This document shows, in pieces, positions 31,169 through 42,686 of a stretch of DNA of 49,173 bases (position 1 is its first letter; every line of letters begins with the position of its first letter). Under the pieces are notes generated by a model. That model had not been told where the DNA came from. It worked only from the letters and a program-made list of their open reading frames with translations, and ran no database searches. The stretch lies in assembly GCA_015680685.1 (NCBI GenBank), contig MNCI01025456.1:1110953-1160125 (forward strand), given 5' to 3'. A program made the translations under genes and the position numbers. Origin of the DNA: Gnetum montanum (Eukaryota; Streptophyta; Gnetopsida; Gnetales; Gnetaceae).

Positions 31169-31995
31169 TTTAAGCTTGGTACTCCAGTCCCTCCTATATT
31201 TTCTAATTGTTCATGTAAGGATCTTGGTAATTTCCCTATTTGTGACTTTGGCCTGCCCATTGACTTGGGGATGATAAGGTGTTGTAAATTTGTGTGTTAC
31301 CCCTAAGCGTTGCATGAGTTTACAAAAAGTAACCCCTGTGAAGTGAGTCCCATTATCAGAAATGAGTGCATGAGGAACTCCAAACTTGGTAACGATTTGT
31401 TGTTGAACAAATCATGCAGCAGTGTTGGAAGAACAGTCGATGACGGCTGCCACTTCGACCCACTTTGTACAGCAGTCCATTGCCATGATGATATAGATCT
31501 TTCTATTTGATAAGGGGGTGATGGACCCCATGAAGTCTATATCCCATATTTCAAAGGGCTCCAGTGGTTGAATCCACTGTTGAGGTCCCTCCAACCATGC
31601 CGACATCCCACCATCTCATTGGCATCGTTCACAAGAGCGGGCGTACCATTGTGTGTCCCTGAAGAGTGTAGGCCAATAATACCCTGCAAGTAGGATTTTA
31701 ATGGTCATTCTGCGTCCAACATAGTGGCCCCCATAAGGGCCCTCGTGAGCATCTTGGAGGATGCACAGTGTATCAGCATCAGGGACACACCATCGGACCA
31801 AGCCGTCTGTGCACACCTTGTAGAGGTGGCCGTTGATTTCCATGAAATGCTTGGCCTTATGGAGAAACCGCTATTTCTGTCGATGGTTCCATTCTTTTGG
31901 CAGCTCTTATGTTGTAAGGTAGGTAAGGATGTGGTTGAACTAAGGAGATTCCTTGGGTGCTTGGGGATCAATGGTGCCTGTGAAGAGGAGTTCAT
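31169..31995 (-). pseudogene. E7 integrase (3' end cut at N 31168)
   Basis: The zinc region has DAHEGPYGGHYVGR, YYWPTLF and SCERCQ, so His-His-Cys-Cys is intact (31790-31620). The core has PFEIWDIDFMGSITPLSN (first Asp, about 31535) and VPHALISDNGTHFTG (second Asp, about 31365). HPQVNGQAKVTNRE (about 31250) has Lys where family members have the catalytic Glu, a single G-to-A change. In-frame stops occur. The frame ends at RRDWSTKL where N 31168 joins an unrelated part of the spacer; the C-terminal domain is absent except for the tail in the tandem repeat. Confidence 0.85.
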
Positions 31996-33460
31996 CTGGA
32001 AATTTATCGGATAAAGACTCCTCCTCTTCTGTGTTATCCATCATAATCGAGACAAATGGTCAGTCACCACATTCTTGGACCCTTTTCTGTCTACCATGGT
32101 CAAATCAAACTCTTGAAGAATTACCAGCCACCAGATTATGCGAGGGCTTAGCATTGGTTTGTTCATCAAGAACTAAATAGCACTGTGGTCTGTGTGCACA
32201 AACACCTCGTATCCGAGCACATAGTGCCGAAATTTATCCAATGCGAACACCACCGCCATCAATTCTTTCTCGGTGTTGGTGTAGTTAACTTGTGCACCCA
32301 CAATGCTACAGCTTGCATAGTGGATATAATACAGACGTTTCTGATCATCACACTATGTAAGCATGGCTCCCAAAGCGTAGTTGGAGGCATCCATCATAAT
32401 ATGGAAGGGTCTGGACCAATCAGGTGCCCATAGAACCGGAGCTTCTACGAGTTTCTGCTTTAGCTCTTGGAATGCGGACTCGCATTCCTTGGTCTAAACA
32501 AATAGAGCATCCTTCTTTGTAAGCTCTACCAATGGTCGAGCTATCCTCGAGAAATGTTCAATGAAGCGCCGGTAGTAACTAGTATGCCCAAGGAATGACT
32601 GCACATCTTTGACAGTACTTGGTTGGTGGGTAATTCCTTGGATGACCCTGATCTTTTCAGGGTCTACGCTGATCCCTATTGATGAAATGAGATGCCCCAA
32701 CACTATGCCCTCTTGGACCATCAAATGGCTATTTTGCCAGTTGAGCCACAAATTGGTGTCTACACACCTCTTTAGAACTTGCTCTAGGCGGTCCAATGCT
32801 TGCTCGAACATGACACCATAGGTGAAGAAGTCATCCATGAAGACTTCTACACCATTGTCGATTTTTTGCTGGAAGATACTCAAAACAAGGTTTAAGGGCA
32901 TCTTCTTATATGCAAAAGTCCCCCATGGACTCATGAAAGTAGTTTTGGCCTAGTCCTCTGATGTAATTTGAATCTGGTTATAACCACTATAACCATCCAA
33001 AAAGCTATAATACTAATGTCCTGCGATTGTGTCCAACACCTAGTCCACAAATGGGAGTGGGAAGTGGTCCTTGAACGTTGCCATATTGAGCAACCGGAAA
33101 TCGATACAAATCCTCTACTTTCCACCTTTCTTGGGTACGATAATGAGTGGGCTAACCCATTTGCTATCGACGACTGAATAGATGAATCCCACCTTAAGCA
33201 GTTGTTCAATTTCCTCCTTTACTATCTGCTTCAACTTGGGATTCAACTGTCTTTGTGGCTGTCACCATGGCTTCATGGAAGGGTCAAGATAGACCTGATG
33301 CTGGCAGATCCTGGGATCAACTCCAGCTAGCTCAAAATAGGACCACGCAAATGCAGTAATCCATTTATTTACCATCACCAGCAACTTCTTTTTCTATTCA
33401 GGAGCAAGGGTAGCGTTGATAATTACCGACTTACCATTTTGCAAGAATGCATACTCTAAA
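31996..33460 (-). pseudogene. E7 reverse transcriptase and RNase H
   Basis: The RT fingers read VDSKWVSPLIIVPKKGG then ICIDFRLLNMATFKDHFPLP (about 33180-33060). The palm continues with FLDGYSGYNQI, MSPWGTFAYKKMP, then VEVFMDDFFTYG (the FMDD active-site box, about 32845). ETNL-type text follows as CVDTNLWLNWQNSHLMVQEG and SFLGHTSYYRRFIEHFSRIA, which is Athila wording. Between KKMP and the FMDD box about 10 codons of the conserved NAxxTFQ block are missing compared with E5. RNase H has DASNYALGA, EKELMAVVFAL, VHTDHSAI and DHLSRL. Stops include CAG-to-TAG sites. Confidence 0.88.
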
Positions 33461-33659
33461 TGAGCCAGTAGAGATTTTAATTCAAGGGGCTCTTGCTTGA
33501 AGCGCTCAAGGATCTCTAGCTTTCCCCAGTCATCAAAGTCATCAACAATGGAGCTTTGTCGATGAATATCCTCCATCACATCCATGCTGTCAATGTAGGC
33601 TTGCACTAGCCCCTCAGACGGTTCCATGTAGATTGTGCTGCTAGCAGGATCAGGTGTCA

Positions 33660-34200
33660 ACCACTGGGTGCCTTCTTGGGTAGTGGCTGCTACATACAGG
33701 CACTATTGAATTTGTGATTCCTCGGTACACCGACTGCATGCTTGAATGGATGTTTGCTTAACGGACCATAACTACTGCACACAGTTGCACCCTATGTCAC
33801 TGTACGCGATGCATGAAACTCTTTTCTTCTCGATCTTCCTGAAAGGATTTTCCTGTGAAATTTCCAAGGACAGATCTCGGAGTCCTAGTCGTGCATCCAC
33901 CATGCTTAGCCAGGCACTTCCCATGATGATTGGGAAGTTTCCCTTACAGTTTTCAACACGGATGACCAGGAAGTCAGCAGGGTAGGACCACCCACAGACT
34001 GTGGTCACAATGTCCTCCACCAAATCCAAAGGAATGGTGATGGACTGATCTGCTAGCTCGAGCTGAATGTTACTCTTCTTTAGCAGGGGCAGGTTCCAGT
34101 TCTTGTACATATCATGAGAGATTAGATTAACCCCTGACCCTGAGTCTAGAAGAGCTTTACACGACTTGTTCCTAGCCACCTAAAGATAGATTAGGGGGCT
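33660..34200 (-). pseudogene. E7 protease (PR)
   Basis: CKALLDSGSGVNLISHDMY (about 34160-34105) has the D-S-G active site. Then come LELADQSITIPLDLVEDIV, CGWSYPADFLVI and FPIIMGSAWLSMVDARLG. The frame is open from 34179 to 33772 and it is the least damaged protease in the window. A linker with IAYSDIGCNCVQ and the region toward RT follow. Confidence 0.88.
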
Positions 34201-36800
34201 TCTTGGATCTGTCAATTTCCGGGAAAGAGACCCAGCCTTGATCCAATCGATCACAGCATGTGTAAGCATGACCATCTGGACGTTGGATTGCAGCGGAGTG
34301 GAGGACTGCTCGGGCAGTGTGATGGTAGAGGCGTTGGTAGGTTCTGAGGCACTAGCCATAGGTGTAGGTAAGGGTGTATTCGAATTATTGGGCCGGAAGA
34401 AGGAATGTTTGTGTGGCTTGGGTTTCGGTCCACTCGGCCTAGATGCCAATTGTAAGTTAACAACCCTCGTAGTGTTTCGTTGTTGTGGATATGGCGGTAT
34501 TTCTCCCTGCATGGATGGAGCAGGTGGCAATGGAGAGGGATGATGTGGAGGAGTGGCAAAAGAAGGTGACAGAGTGTAGAAGTGATGTGGATTTGTCCCC
34601 CTAGGTGATGGAGATGGATGTCTAAAATATTCAAGGGGGTGGTGGTAACTGGGAAAGGCTGCATGACTAGAAGACTCTCTTGGAGAGACAAGCTGCTGAA
34701 CATAGTACCCGTAAGGATCTAGTTGCTTGTAAGGGTACTTCTACCTTGGCGGTGGCATCCCCCACGCTTGTGGTTGCTACCACTGTTAGAAATACTCGTA
34801 CGGTTGTGGAGGCGTTCCACTTGGGTAGTATCCTTACTGCTACTGGTGGAATCATCGGGGGTTACCTTGTGGATAAGGCAACCTTTGAGGCATCTGCCTC
34901 TGTGCCAAATGAGGGTTCAAGGCATAGACCCCAGACTCTTATAGGTGAGACACCATAGGATAACATCCCTTGGGATGTTCATATTGGCATATGCAACATC
35001 CATCATCCTCTTCGGTGTTAGAGTCTGCAACCTGTTCAGCTGTAGCAACTTTTCCCTTACCTTTGTGTTGGGTATGTTCAGCTCCCTTCTTCCTGTGCTG
35101 ATCACAGTCACTACCCTTTTCTTTGGACTCTTCTAAAATTTTTAATATACTTTGGAAACTTTCATCCAAAGAGTCCCACATTTTATCCACCTTTGCCGAT
35201 ATTTTAGATGCAAACTTTTGTAACGGCAAAGTCTTCCGATTCACCACTGCTTCCAGTGGTGACTCTTCGTCCTCATCACAAAATCAGATCCCCCTTTTTT
35301 CTAAGGGAAGGGTCACGGTTGAATTCTTCAGCACTCTCCTTTTTTCTGATTTCTCCTTTCTCTTTGGCCACCTAATCAATGAGGCACTGTAACTGATGGG
35401 CTCTTAGCTCTGACAGCTGTCCCTTGGCATAGACACCAAGGGTCTTTCTTATTTCAAAATGGAGCCCATCAATAATGTGGCGAAGCTGTGCCCGTTGAGA
35501 AAAACCATGACCAGGGCACCGACGCAACAGTGAGTAGTACCTACTCATGGTGGCATCCAAGGGTTCATGATTCCCTTGTTTCCAACCTTGGATCTGCCTT
35601 CTCAGATTTGCCACTCTAGAGTACGTTTGATATTTGTCATTAAAGATTTCAAGCATCGTACTCCATCTTCTAACTAATTCCAGCTCTAAAGATCAGTACC
35701 AACTTTTGGCTTCTTTGATGAGTGTTCGAGGGAATAGCTTCAACCGTTGCCAATCATTATCGATATTTTGCAGGGTGCAGGCGTCATGGAATGCCTGCAA
35801 ATAGGTCTGCGGATCACAGTTGTATCCCCCTTCAAATCTAGGGATGTTGTTCATGTCAACACGCTTGATCCAGCTATCCTTCATGTGCCTACTTGGGATA
35901 TGAACTACCTATGCAATGTGGAACATGCTTCGAGTAGCTAACAACAGCTCATCTAAATCATAGTCTTGTTGGGGACTATGACATCTACGACAATTTCTAC
36001 TACCCCTTTTTTCATGCTGGCGAGGGTCGCGCGATTGATCGCGTGCTCCCTCACGTTTCCCTACTCAAACGTACTTACCACCATCCCTTGTCTCCAACCT
36101 TCCCTTGTGATGCTCAGAACCTGAGTTGGAGGAAGGTGAAGGAGAGGGGGAGGACGGAGAAGAAGGAGAGGCATCACCGCCACTTCGGTGTCGATCTCCC
36201 CATCTACCCTAGTGACGGTCACGGTCATCTCCTCCAGCTTTGCTTCATGACCCACCATCCCCTTGAGGATCGTGATCACTTGGAGGTTGGTTCTGGATGA
36301 TTGACTGGAGGATCTGTGGCCCCATGTGAAGTTTGGTCAAATGAATATCATGAAATACGGGATCTCCATCGTCTTGCTGCCCCTGCGAGAATAAGGGGTT
36401 ACAAAAGTGTTTCCCCTTCTGTTGTTCATATCTCTCAGCCTACTATTGATATCTTGTCCATTGAGCTTCCATGGGACAATAGTCCTGGAAGTCATGGTCC
36501 TCCATGACATACTCTGCCACTCGGTCCTGGATGCCCATTCTGCCCAGATTGTGGTACAGCATCGCAGGAGCTACTCAGTTAGGTGGTACCATGATGCTAC
36601 TCTCCATGTCCCACCATCGAAGATGTTCATCCTGATGTAGGATGAATGTGAAATCAGGGACATATTCATCAGGATGCTTATATATCACCTGACATTCTTG
36701 CGACATTGGTGGTTCAAATGCATCTCTCCTGTGAAAAGACATGTTGGACATTAGATGGTCCATATTATCGGTGTACCTTATAATTAACTTTAAATTCACC
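34200..36800 (-). pseudogene. gag: E7 gag
   Basis: The N-terminal part (36799-36500) has DEYVPDFTFILHQDEHLRWW. The capsid core (35884-35372) has FEGGYNCDPQTYLQAFHDAC, KLFPRTLIKEAKSWY, LEIFNDKYQTYSRVANLRRQ and RCPGHGFSQRAQLRHIIDGL. A zinc-knuckle-like CCICQYEHPKGC lies near 35010-34975. A long Pro/Ser/Tyr-rich segment then leads into PR. It matches E6 gag nearly end to end, which shows where E6 has gained stops. It has frameshifts and a few stops of its own. Confidence 0.85.
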
Positions 36801-36892
36801 TAATGTGCGAAGATAATTCTATCCTGGGTCCGATCCAACGACTTAAATGATAATTTCACTAAAGTCAGATGACGCATGTAAGACTAACAAGT

Positions 36893-36910
36893 CCTCAGCA
36901 ACGGTGCCAA
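36893..36910 (-). promoter_or_regulatory. Primer binding site of E7
   Basis: On the element strand TTGGCACCGTTGCTGAGG follows the LTR end. It is the same tRNA-Asp-type site as in E6 but with different substitutions. Confidence 0.85.
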
Positions 36911-37809
36911 TGATGAGCAGCTAGGTATCCCTATGCCCAACCATACGAATACGAGCATTCATGCGCGATCAGGTCGAACTTCGCAGACTGTAAGCACTTA
37001 ACATTCACCAGACTTCTAACCAGTGAAACCTTGGGTTAGAACGATTGTTGTCATCCTAATCTCACTTGTAAAGTTCTATTGTGATGGTTAAGTGAGACTA
37101 AGGCTTATATCTTTTTAATTATCTTTTTCGATGACTAAGTGAGGTATGGAAGTAATGAATAAACTATTATCTAATATCTAATTATCCTAGTGTATATGCT
37201 AACTACTACTAGCATAAGCATCTGGTCCCATCCTTTGAGCACGTTCTGAGCATTTCCTAACACTACTGGGCTACTAGATGTTAAGCGTCGATGGGTTTAC
37301 CAAGTGTTTGGATTATATTTGAGATGGTCGTACTTATGTCTTTTACAAACTACGAATGAACACTAACGATTGAAATTATAATAATGAAAACATAAATAGT
37401 TGATGAGTAACTAATAAAACACAAAAAACAAATTAATAAAGCATAAACATCTTAAAATATTGAATGCATGAAACAACTAAGTCCAAATACTACAAGGATT
37501 GCATGAACAGTTCATCTTTATTACCATCACGCCAATGGGCTCAGATAGATCAACGCTCGAATAAAGATTCGATCGCTTTTCATACAGCTGCTGCGGGCAC
37601 TTGGAAAATATTCTATCTCTTGCGGGAGAAAACTGCAAGAGCTTAGCTATCACTACTCAAAAAGATGCCTAAATAAGGTGGAAGGCCCTCATATTTATAG
37701 ATCCGAGAAGGGTGCTACGTATACGAGGCCCCGTCGACGAGGGGTGGCTGCGTTGACGGGGCCCTATATATGCGGCCCAGACAATGTAGTGACTTTTGAC
37801 ACTTCATCA
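36911..37809 (-). mobile_element. E7 5' LTR
   Basis: 899 bp, partner of 23208-24129. TATA CTATAAATATG on the minus strand at about 37690-37700; R pair at 37514-37522 and 37560-37568. The U3 block is shorter than in the 3' LTR. Confidence 0.93.
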
Positions 37810-37814
37810 GGGGT
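37810..37814. repeat. Target site duplication of E7, right
   Basis: GGGGT, matching 23203-23207. Confidence 0.95.
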
Positions 37815-38472
37815 TGAGCATAAACTGGTAACACCATACCACCCCCAAGCGAACAGTCAAGCCGAAGTCACCAACAGGGAGATTACAAAGATATTGATAA
37901 GAACTATTAGCAAGTTTAGGTGAGACTAGAGCACTAAACTGAATGATGCTCTTTGGGCATACCGCTCCACATGGAAACTCCCTACAAGCTACTCTCCCTA
38001 TGCGTTAGTGTACAGTAAATTACCAACACTTCCCATTCAAACTAAGCTTCGTACACTATCCACGGCATGTGACCTCAACTTTGACCTTGATCTAGCACAG
38101 AAACAATGGTTAGTAATCCTTAAATTACTAGATGAAAACCGACTAGCTGCCCTATCATCTAATGAATTACATAAGGCATTCAATAAACAACATCATGACC
38201 TAAGAATTAGGAAAGTTAAATATCAACCAGGAGATAAGGTTCTCTACTGGAATCCTACACATGTTCCACAACGTACTAAATTTCAAACACTAGGGGAAGG
38301 CCCTTATATTATTTATGCAACTTTTCCTTCAGGGGCATTGACAATATACAAACCTAAGAGCCAAGACAAAAAATTGTTGGTCAACATCCAACAAACCAAA
38401 CCTTTCCATGAGCTTAGGACAACTAGTACACATGCTACCTCTATTTGTGGACAACCCTGCTCACTATTTTGA
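37815..38472 (+). pseudogene. E6 integrase, 3' part
   Basis: Resumes at EHKLVTPYHPQANSQAEVTN with the catalytic Glu, then LIRTISKFR followed by TGA and TAG where E7 has RRDWSTKL. After LNDALWAYRSTWK the frame is open from 38008 to 38472: KVKYQPGDKVLYWNPTHVPQ and TLGEGPYIIYATF form the C-terminal domain, and LVNIQQTKPFHEL is the tail. Removing E7 and one GGGGT joins the two halves in frame. Confidence 0.88.
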
Positions 38473-40403
38473 ATCTCCTCCTTCCAACTCAGTCGTAGGG
38501 GAGATGGTCACCTATGCCAACGATTCTCAACCCTCAGTTCTTTTTGAATTTTTGTTTTGCACATTTTTGTTTTCAACATTTTTCCAACTTTTCTTATTTT
38601 TATTTTACACAATCATTCATATTTTTACTATTTCTTTGTTTGCTTGATTTACTTTTATTTGTCATCTAATAAGTGCTCATGATGGTGGATCAAATTATAT
38701 CACATTGATTACTAATGTTTAGTCTTTACATTTGAATTATGATGCTGATATTAAGGTATGGTTCTTCTGGTAAAATAGGCAATGAGTCCACGTTCTCCAC
38801 TCATCCATTCAACTCTATGGTCTCCTTTAGCTTGGAACTATACATTCCCCTTTTTCTAAGCAAACTTATTAATAAATTGGTGGCTAGGTATTTTTCAAAC
38901 CAAGGAAAGACTCAAAGGATGAAAAGGGTGTGACTTCAAAGGGATTCGATGCATTTGTGCTAGCCATTCTCTTGGAAGCTTGGATGCTTTTTCTTGGGTT
39001 TTCCACCATTATGCCATCAATCAAATATTAGGAAGCTGAGTGAATAAAAATAAGTCTTTGCATGGTGTGGTTCTCATGAAAAAAAAGTGAGAATTCAAAG
39101 CACACCCCTTAGACATAATAAAGAAATATGGGCTACAAGCGCTGGTTATGGCACTGGAAAGACATGTTACCCATGCCTAAAGGTTCCCTCTAACTAAAGC
39201 CCTTTCTTGCTTCCTACTTCTCCATCTTGCTCTCCTTGGATGATGGTCACTCTTTGTGGAGGCATTCTTGTTGCTTCAAGAGGATGGATTGGCCAAGTGT
39301 ATTGATGTGAGGTCACTAAATGTGGTTGGTTTGAGTCCAAATCTGGAATGAGTTCTACTCAGTCACATTAACCATGAAATACACAAGGGACTTTACACAA
39401 CCTTGGTCTTGGGATTCCATTCCATTCCCTCCTCTCCATCTTTCTCCCCATTTTCCACCTCATTGCCGATTTTATCATTAGTCTATCTCTGGGTTGATGC
39501 ATTATTTTTTTTGGTGAATTCTTGTGGGTAAGTTTTTAACTCTTGCTTCCAAATGACATTCCTAGAGCCTATGGACTCTTTGGGTTGTGGGTTTGTCAGG
39601 GCATAAAGGGCATGAGCCTGCTTTGGGGAGGATCCACTGGCATTCCTTTTTGGTGCAATTCTTAACTTCTTTTTCTTAAACATTCCATACAATCAATCAT
39701 TTCTTGTTTCATCCCCATCCATGGAATCCATTTCATTGGCATTGCCATTGTTATTTTTCCCATCTTTCTTGTTCCTCATATTTTTCCATCTTATAGCTAC
39801 CGAATGTTCGCTCTTAATCGTGGGGGCCCAAGCACAAATGTTTCAATTTTTTCCATTCTTCTATTCACCTAACCCCTACACCTTAGGTAGTCACCAGTGA
39901 TAAATCTCTGAACTAGTTTCTGCCATAACCACAACTCAGCTAATGCGCTTCATATCGAGGCAAGGTATCAACTACATTGTGGTTCATCTATTCTTGCTCA
40001 TTTGTGACTATGTTGTGTGTGTAGATGGTGATCATAAAACAATGGACTGGGCTTAGAGGAAGCACTCAGGATGGACCGAAACTGGAGCATTTACGAAAGG
40101 AGAAAGTTTGATGGTGTGGCTATGGATAAACAATGGAAGGTGCAAGCTTAACATTGGCGGCAACACGCTTCATCTTCTTTCTCTCTCTCTTTATCTTCGA
40201 GCTACCAAATAAAGGCTTGGATGTCATTTATGTACAAGTGTTCACCACAATGGTCATGAACACTAATGTTGTAATATGCTTATTGATTCGTTCACTAGGC
40301 ACGTTGAGTTTGTCATCCCATTCCACCGTTAGTTGTCTATTAGTCAATAATCCCATACCTTCCCAATATTTTCTATGGAACTCGAGGACAAGTTTTCATT
40401 CAG
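38473..40403 (+). other. E6 spacer and aORF vestige
   Basis: No working gene. SPPSNSVVG at 38478-38505 is shared with E5 and E7 just after the integrase. The spacer module (GCATGGTGTGGTTCTC, A-run, GAATTCAAAGCACACCCCTTAGAC) is at 39061-39120, and the conserved GGGGAGGATCCAC block is at 39565-39640. About 39795-39830 encodes LNRGGPSTN, possibly all that is left of the aORF start (GGPSQ). The aORF body is absent, and the region ends in the pre-PPT text with GTCAATAATCCCATACC. Confidence 0.6.
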
Positions 40404-40414
40404 TCATGGGGGTA
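40404..40414 (+). promoter_or_regulatory. Polypurine tract of E6
   Basis: CATGGGGGTA lies directly before TGATGA at 40415. Confidence 0.85.
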
Positions 40415-41287
40415 TGATGAACTACGATATCAGGGCCGCGATATCACATCTGCGATATCAGGTCCACAATATCAGAGCCTACCATGCGATATCGGGTCCA
40501 CAATATCGGAGCCTACCATGCGATGTCGAATACCCAATATCGGGACCTATCTGCTTGCCTATAACTAAGAGTTGGGTGCACTTGGTTTTGCAGTAGATAG
40601 TTAGACCCTTAGCCAAACTCTTACCTTTTCTCCCTCTCAGAGTTAGAATTATTTCTGCGTGCCTGCAGTAAGACTCACAAAGTGAACGGATCTTTATTCG
40701 AGCATTGTGTACTTGAGCACACCTTATGTACAGCAATAAAAACAAACTTTATGGTAAACCTTGTAGCATCTAGAATAGATTAGTTAATGTTAATTACTAT
40801 TATTAGATGCTTTCCTAGTTAATTAATGCTCTATCTCACCCTACAACTTTCCAAAGTAAATACACTCAGTATGATCACTTCGAGTATGCGTGTAACACTT
40901 GGTAATCTAGTAACAATTAGCATTTGGTAATCCTAGTAGTGTTGCACTGGTTCAAGATGTGTACAGCAAGTGAGAACGAATACTAGTGTTAGGATTAATT
41001 AAAGCCTAGTTAATCAGTAGTTAAGTTAAATTAGTCACTTAGTTATCTCTCTCCCCCCTTATTAGTAGCAAGACATAAAAACACATAAAAGATATAAAAA
41101 TCATATGCCTCAAGCTTACTTAACCATACAATTGTGACATACAAGTAAGTTTGGGAAGACAACGATTAACCAACCCATTCTTGTTCCACAAAGGCACATA
41201 AGCACTTAGTCCTTGGAATTTGACCGGATCATGCGTGAAACGCTTGTATTCATATGGTTGAGCATAGGGGTACCTCGTCGCTCATCA
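40415..41287 (+). mobile_element. E6 3' LTR
   Basis: 873 bp, TGATGA...TCATCA. It is 54 bp longer than the 5' LTR, mainly through extra GATATC-containing U3 units (40424-40520). The TATA site reads CTATAACTA. R has ATCTTTATT (40690-40698) and AATAAA (40735-40740). The last bases GTACCTCGTCGCTCATCA show changes. Confidence 0.93.
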
Positions 41288-41292
41288 AAGCT
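41288..41292. repeat. Target site duplication of E6, right
   Basis: AAGCT, partner of GAGCT at 17635-17639. Confidence 0.75.
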
Positions 41293-42686
41293 TCAATAAT
41301 TCTATCAACAACCACCTCCACTACTGTCTCCTACCCTTGGTGATGCATCACCAAAACTGTTCCCCCTTCATCCTCCTTAAAGTGCACTGAAAAAGTAGCA
41401 TTGTTCCCAAAGATTTCTATGAATTTTTGTTGTTGCAAGAGGGATATTGTTATCTCTTAGGCACTAAGATTCGATGTTGCAAGTAATTGCATTTTTTGGG
41501 TTGAAAGGATTGGTCAAACTTCCTCCATCTGGCTAACTGTTCGAGCCACTTCATTCAAGTGACTCATCACTAGCCAATACATAGATGGATCATCACCACT
41601 TGTTCCTACTTGTTACTCTTGCTCACTCAAGAGCCATTCTCAAAATTTGTGCAACCATTAAGAAGTTATAGTGATATCCAACACTATTTGTTGAGTGGGT
41701 GGTGCGAGTGGTGGTTTCTACTCCTCTTCTTGGATGACTTTTGTAGGGACTTTATCCTTCATCATCTCCATCAAGTTAGCAAATGGAGCATGCCAGACAT
41801 TGTCATTTGTATAGCGGGTTATCACTTCCCTCTGACATAGTTTTCTAATTAGGCATGGGAAGGGGAGTGTCTTTCTTCCACATTCATTCTCCTTGTTGTT
41901 ATTTTCTATCTTAAGATAGATTAGCTATGGAAGGTTGATCGGGAATCTACCACTTAGAGCAGCACACACATAGGTGGATAAGATTGTGATCTTGCTTAGC
42001 CTCATCATTAGATTGAGGTGAAAGGCCACAATCTTGCAATAGATTCTCTCTATCAATGTGAGTGCACCATATTCCTTATGGTTGATACCATAACACCACT
42101 ACAACCATTCTTTCTTGATGTTAGGGTCTACCTGTATTGGAATCTCAACGAGATTCATCCTAGTTTCCAACAACCCAAGTGCCTTTGAAATGTCCTACAC
42201 TGAGTAGAACACTAAAATGTCCTTGATCTTGACTATTGAATCAACTTGCCTATTATTCCAGAATAAGAATGTTTTTCCCATGTACCATTCCCCATTGGAA
42301 GTGATGATGGGCCACATGGGAGACATCTTTTGTTGATCTTGTACTTCTTGAGATGCTTGCTTTAAGAAAGAGCCAAAATTCAACTCTTGAAGCACCATTT
42401 TCTAAACCTCCTTTGATTTGATCTACTTAAAGTAGGCTTCTATCAAGGTATTCTCAAGGTTTTCTTGTGGGGCTAGTGCCTTATCCCCGTCAAATTGCTC
42501 TATCCCTGCTACTTGTTTGAGAATCAAATGAACATATTTTACTTCGATCTCCTCCCTAAGAGATCCCATAGCATGGGTTGCTACTTTTTCTTCTTCAGCT
42601 TTTTTTTGGCCTCTTCCCATTCATGGTTGTTTGTCCCATGGCTATGATGCTCCTCATTCCTGTGTGTGCTTCCCCTTTGGTGTCAT
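41293..42686 (-). pseudogene. E5 aORF, 5' half
   Basis: Starts at ATG 42686 directly after CCATAG. The start is basic (MTPKGKHTQE), soon with a stop, then MGRGQKKAEEEKVATHAMGS and EENLENT-type text. Next comes MVLQELNFGSFLKQASQEV, near identical in layout to E7 (MVLQELNFGPFLENAPKDV). ITSNGEWYMGKTFLFWNNRQ and VKIKDILVFYSV follow, then the GKFPINLP/LPCLIRKLC equivalent near 41940-41850. EGGTVLVMHHQ lies near 41345. It ends at IIEA, where E6 cuts in; the other half is 17639-16160. Confidence 0.8.

Larger units (their letters stand above)
23208..37809 (-). mobile_element. E7, Athila-like Ty3/gypsy element
   Basis: A full element on the minus strand, bounded by LTRs and a perfect 5 bp target duplication. 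Order on its strand: LTR, PBS, gag, PR, RT/RNase H, IN, spacer, aORF, PPT, LTR. Its LTRs differ less than those of E6 (about 5-6% by eye), as expected for the inner insertion. RT lacks a conserved block, the IN catalytic Glu is Lys, and the frame has stops, so it is inactive. The span includes an N gap, one single N and a tandem duplication. Confidence 0.93.
17640..41287 (+). mobile_element. E6, Athila-like Ty3/gypsy element with E7 inserted
   Basis: A complete LTR-to-LTR unit on the plus strand, about 9 kb once E7 (23208-37809) is removed. Contents: 5' LTR, PBS, gag, PR, RNase H with most of RT missing, IN split by E7, spacer, a vestige where aORF should be, PPT, 3' LTR. It interrupts the aORF of E5. 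The two LTRs differ at roughly a tenth of positions by eye, mostly transitions, so the insertion is not recent. Every protein region has stops. Confidence 0.9.
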
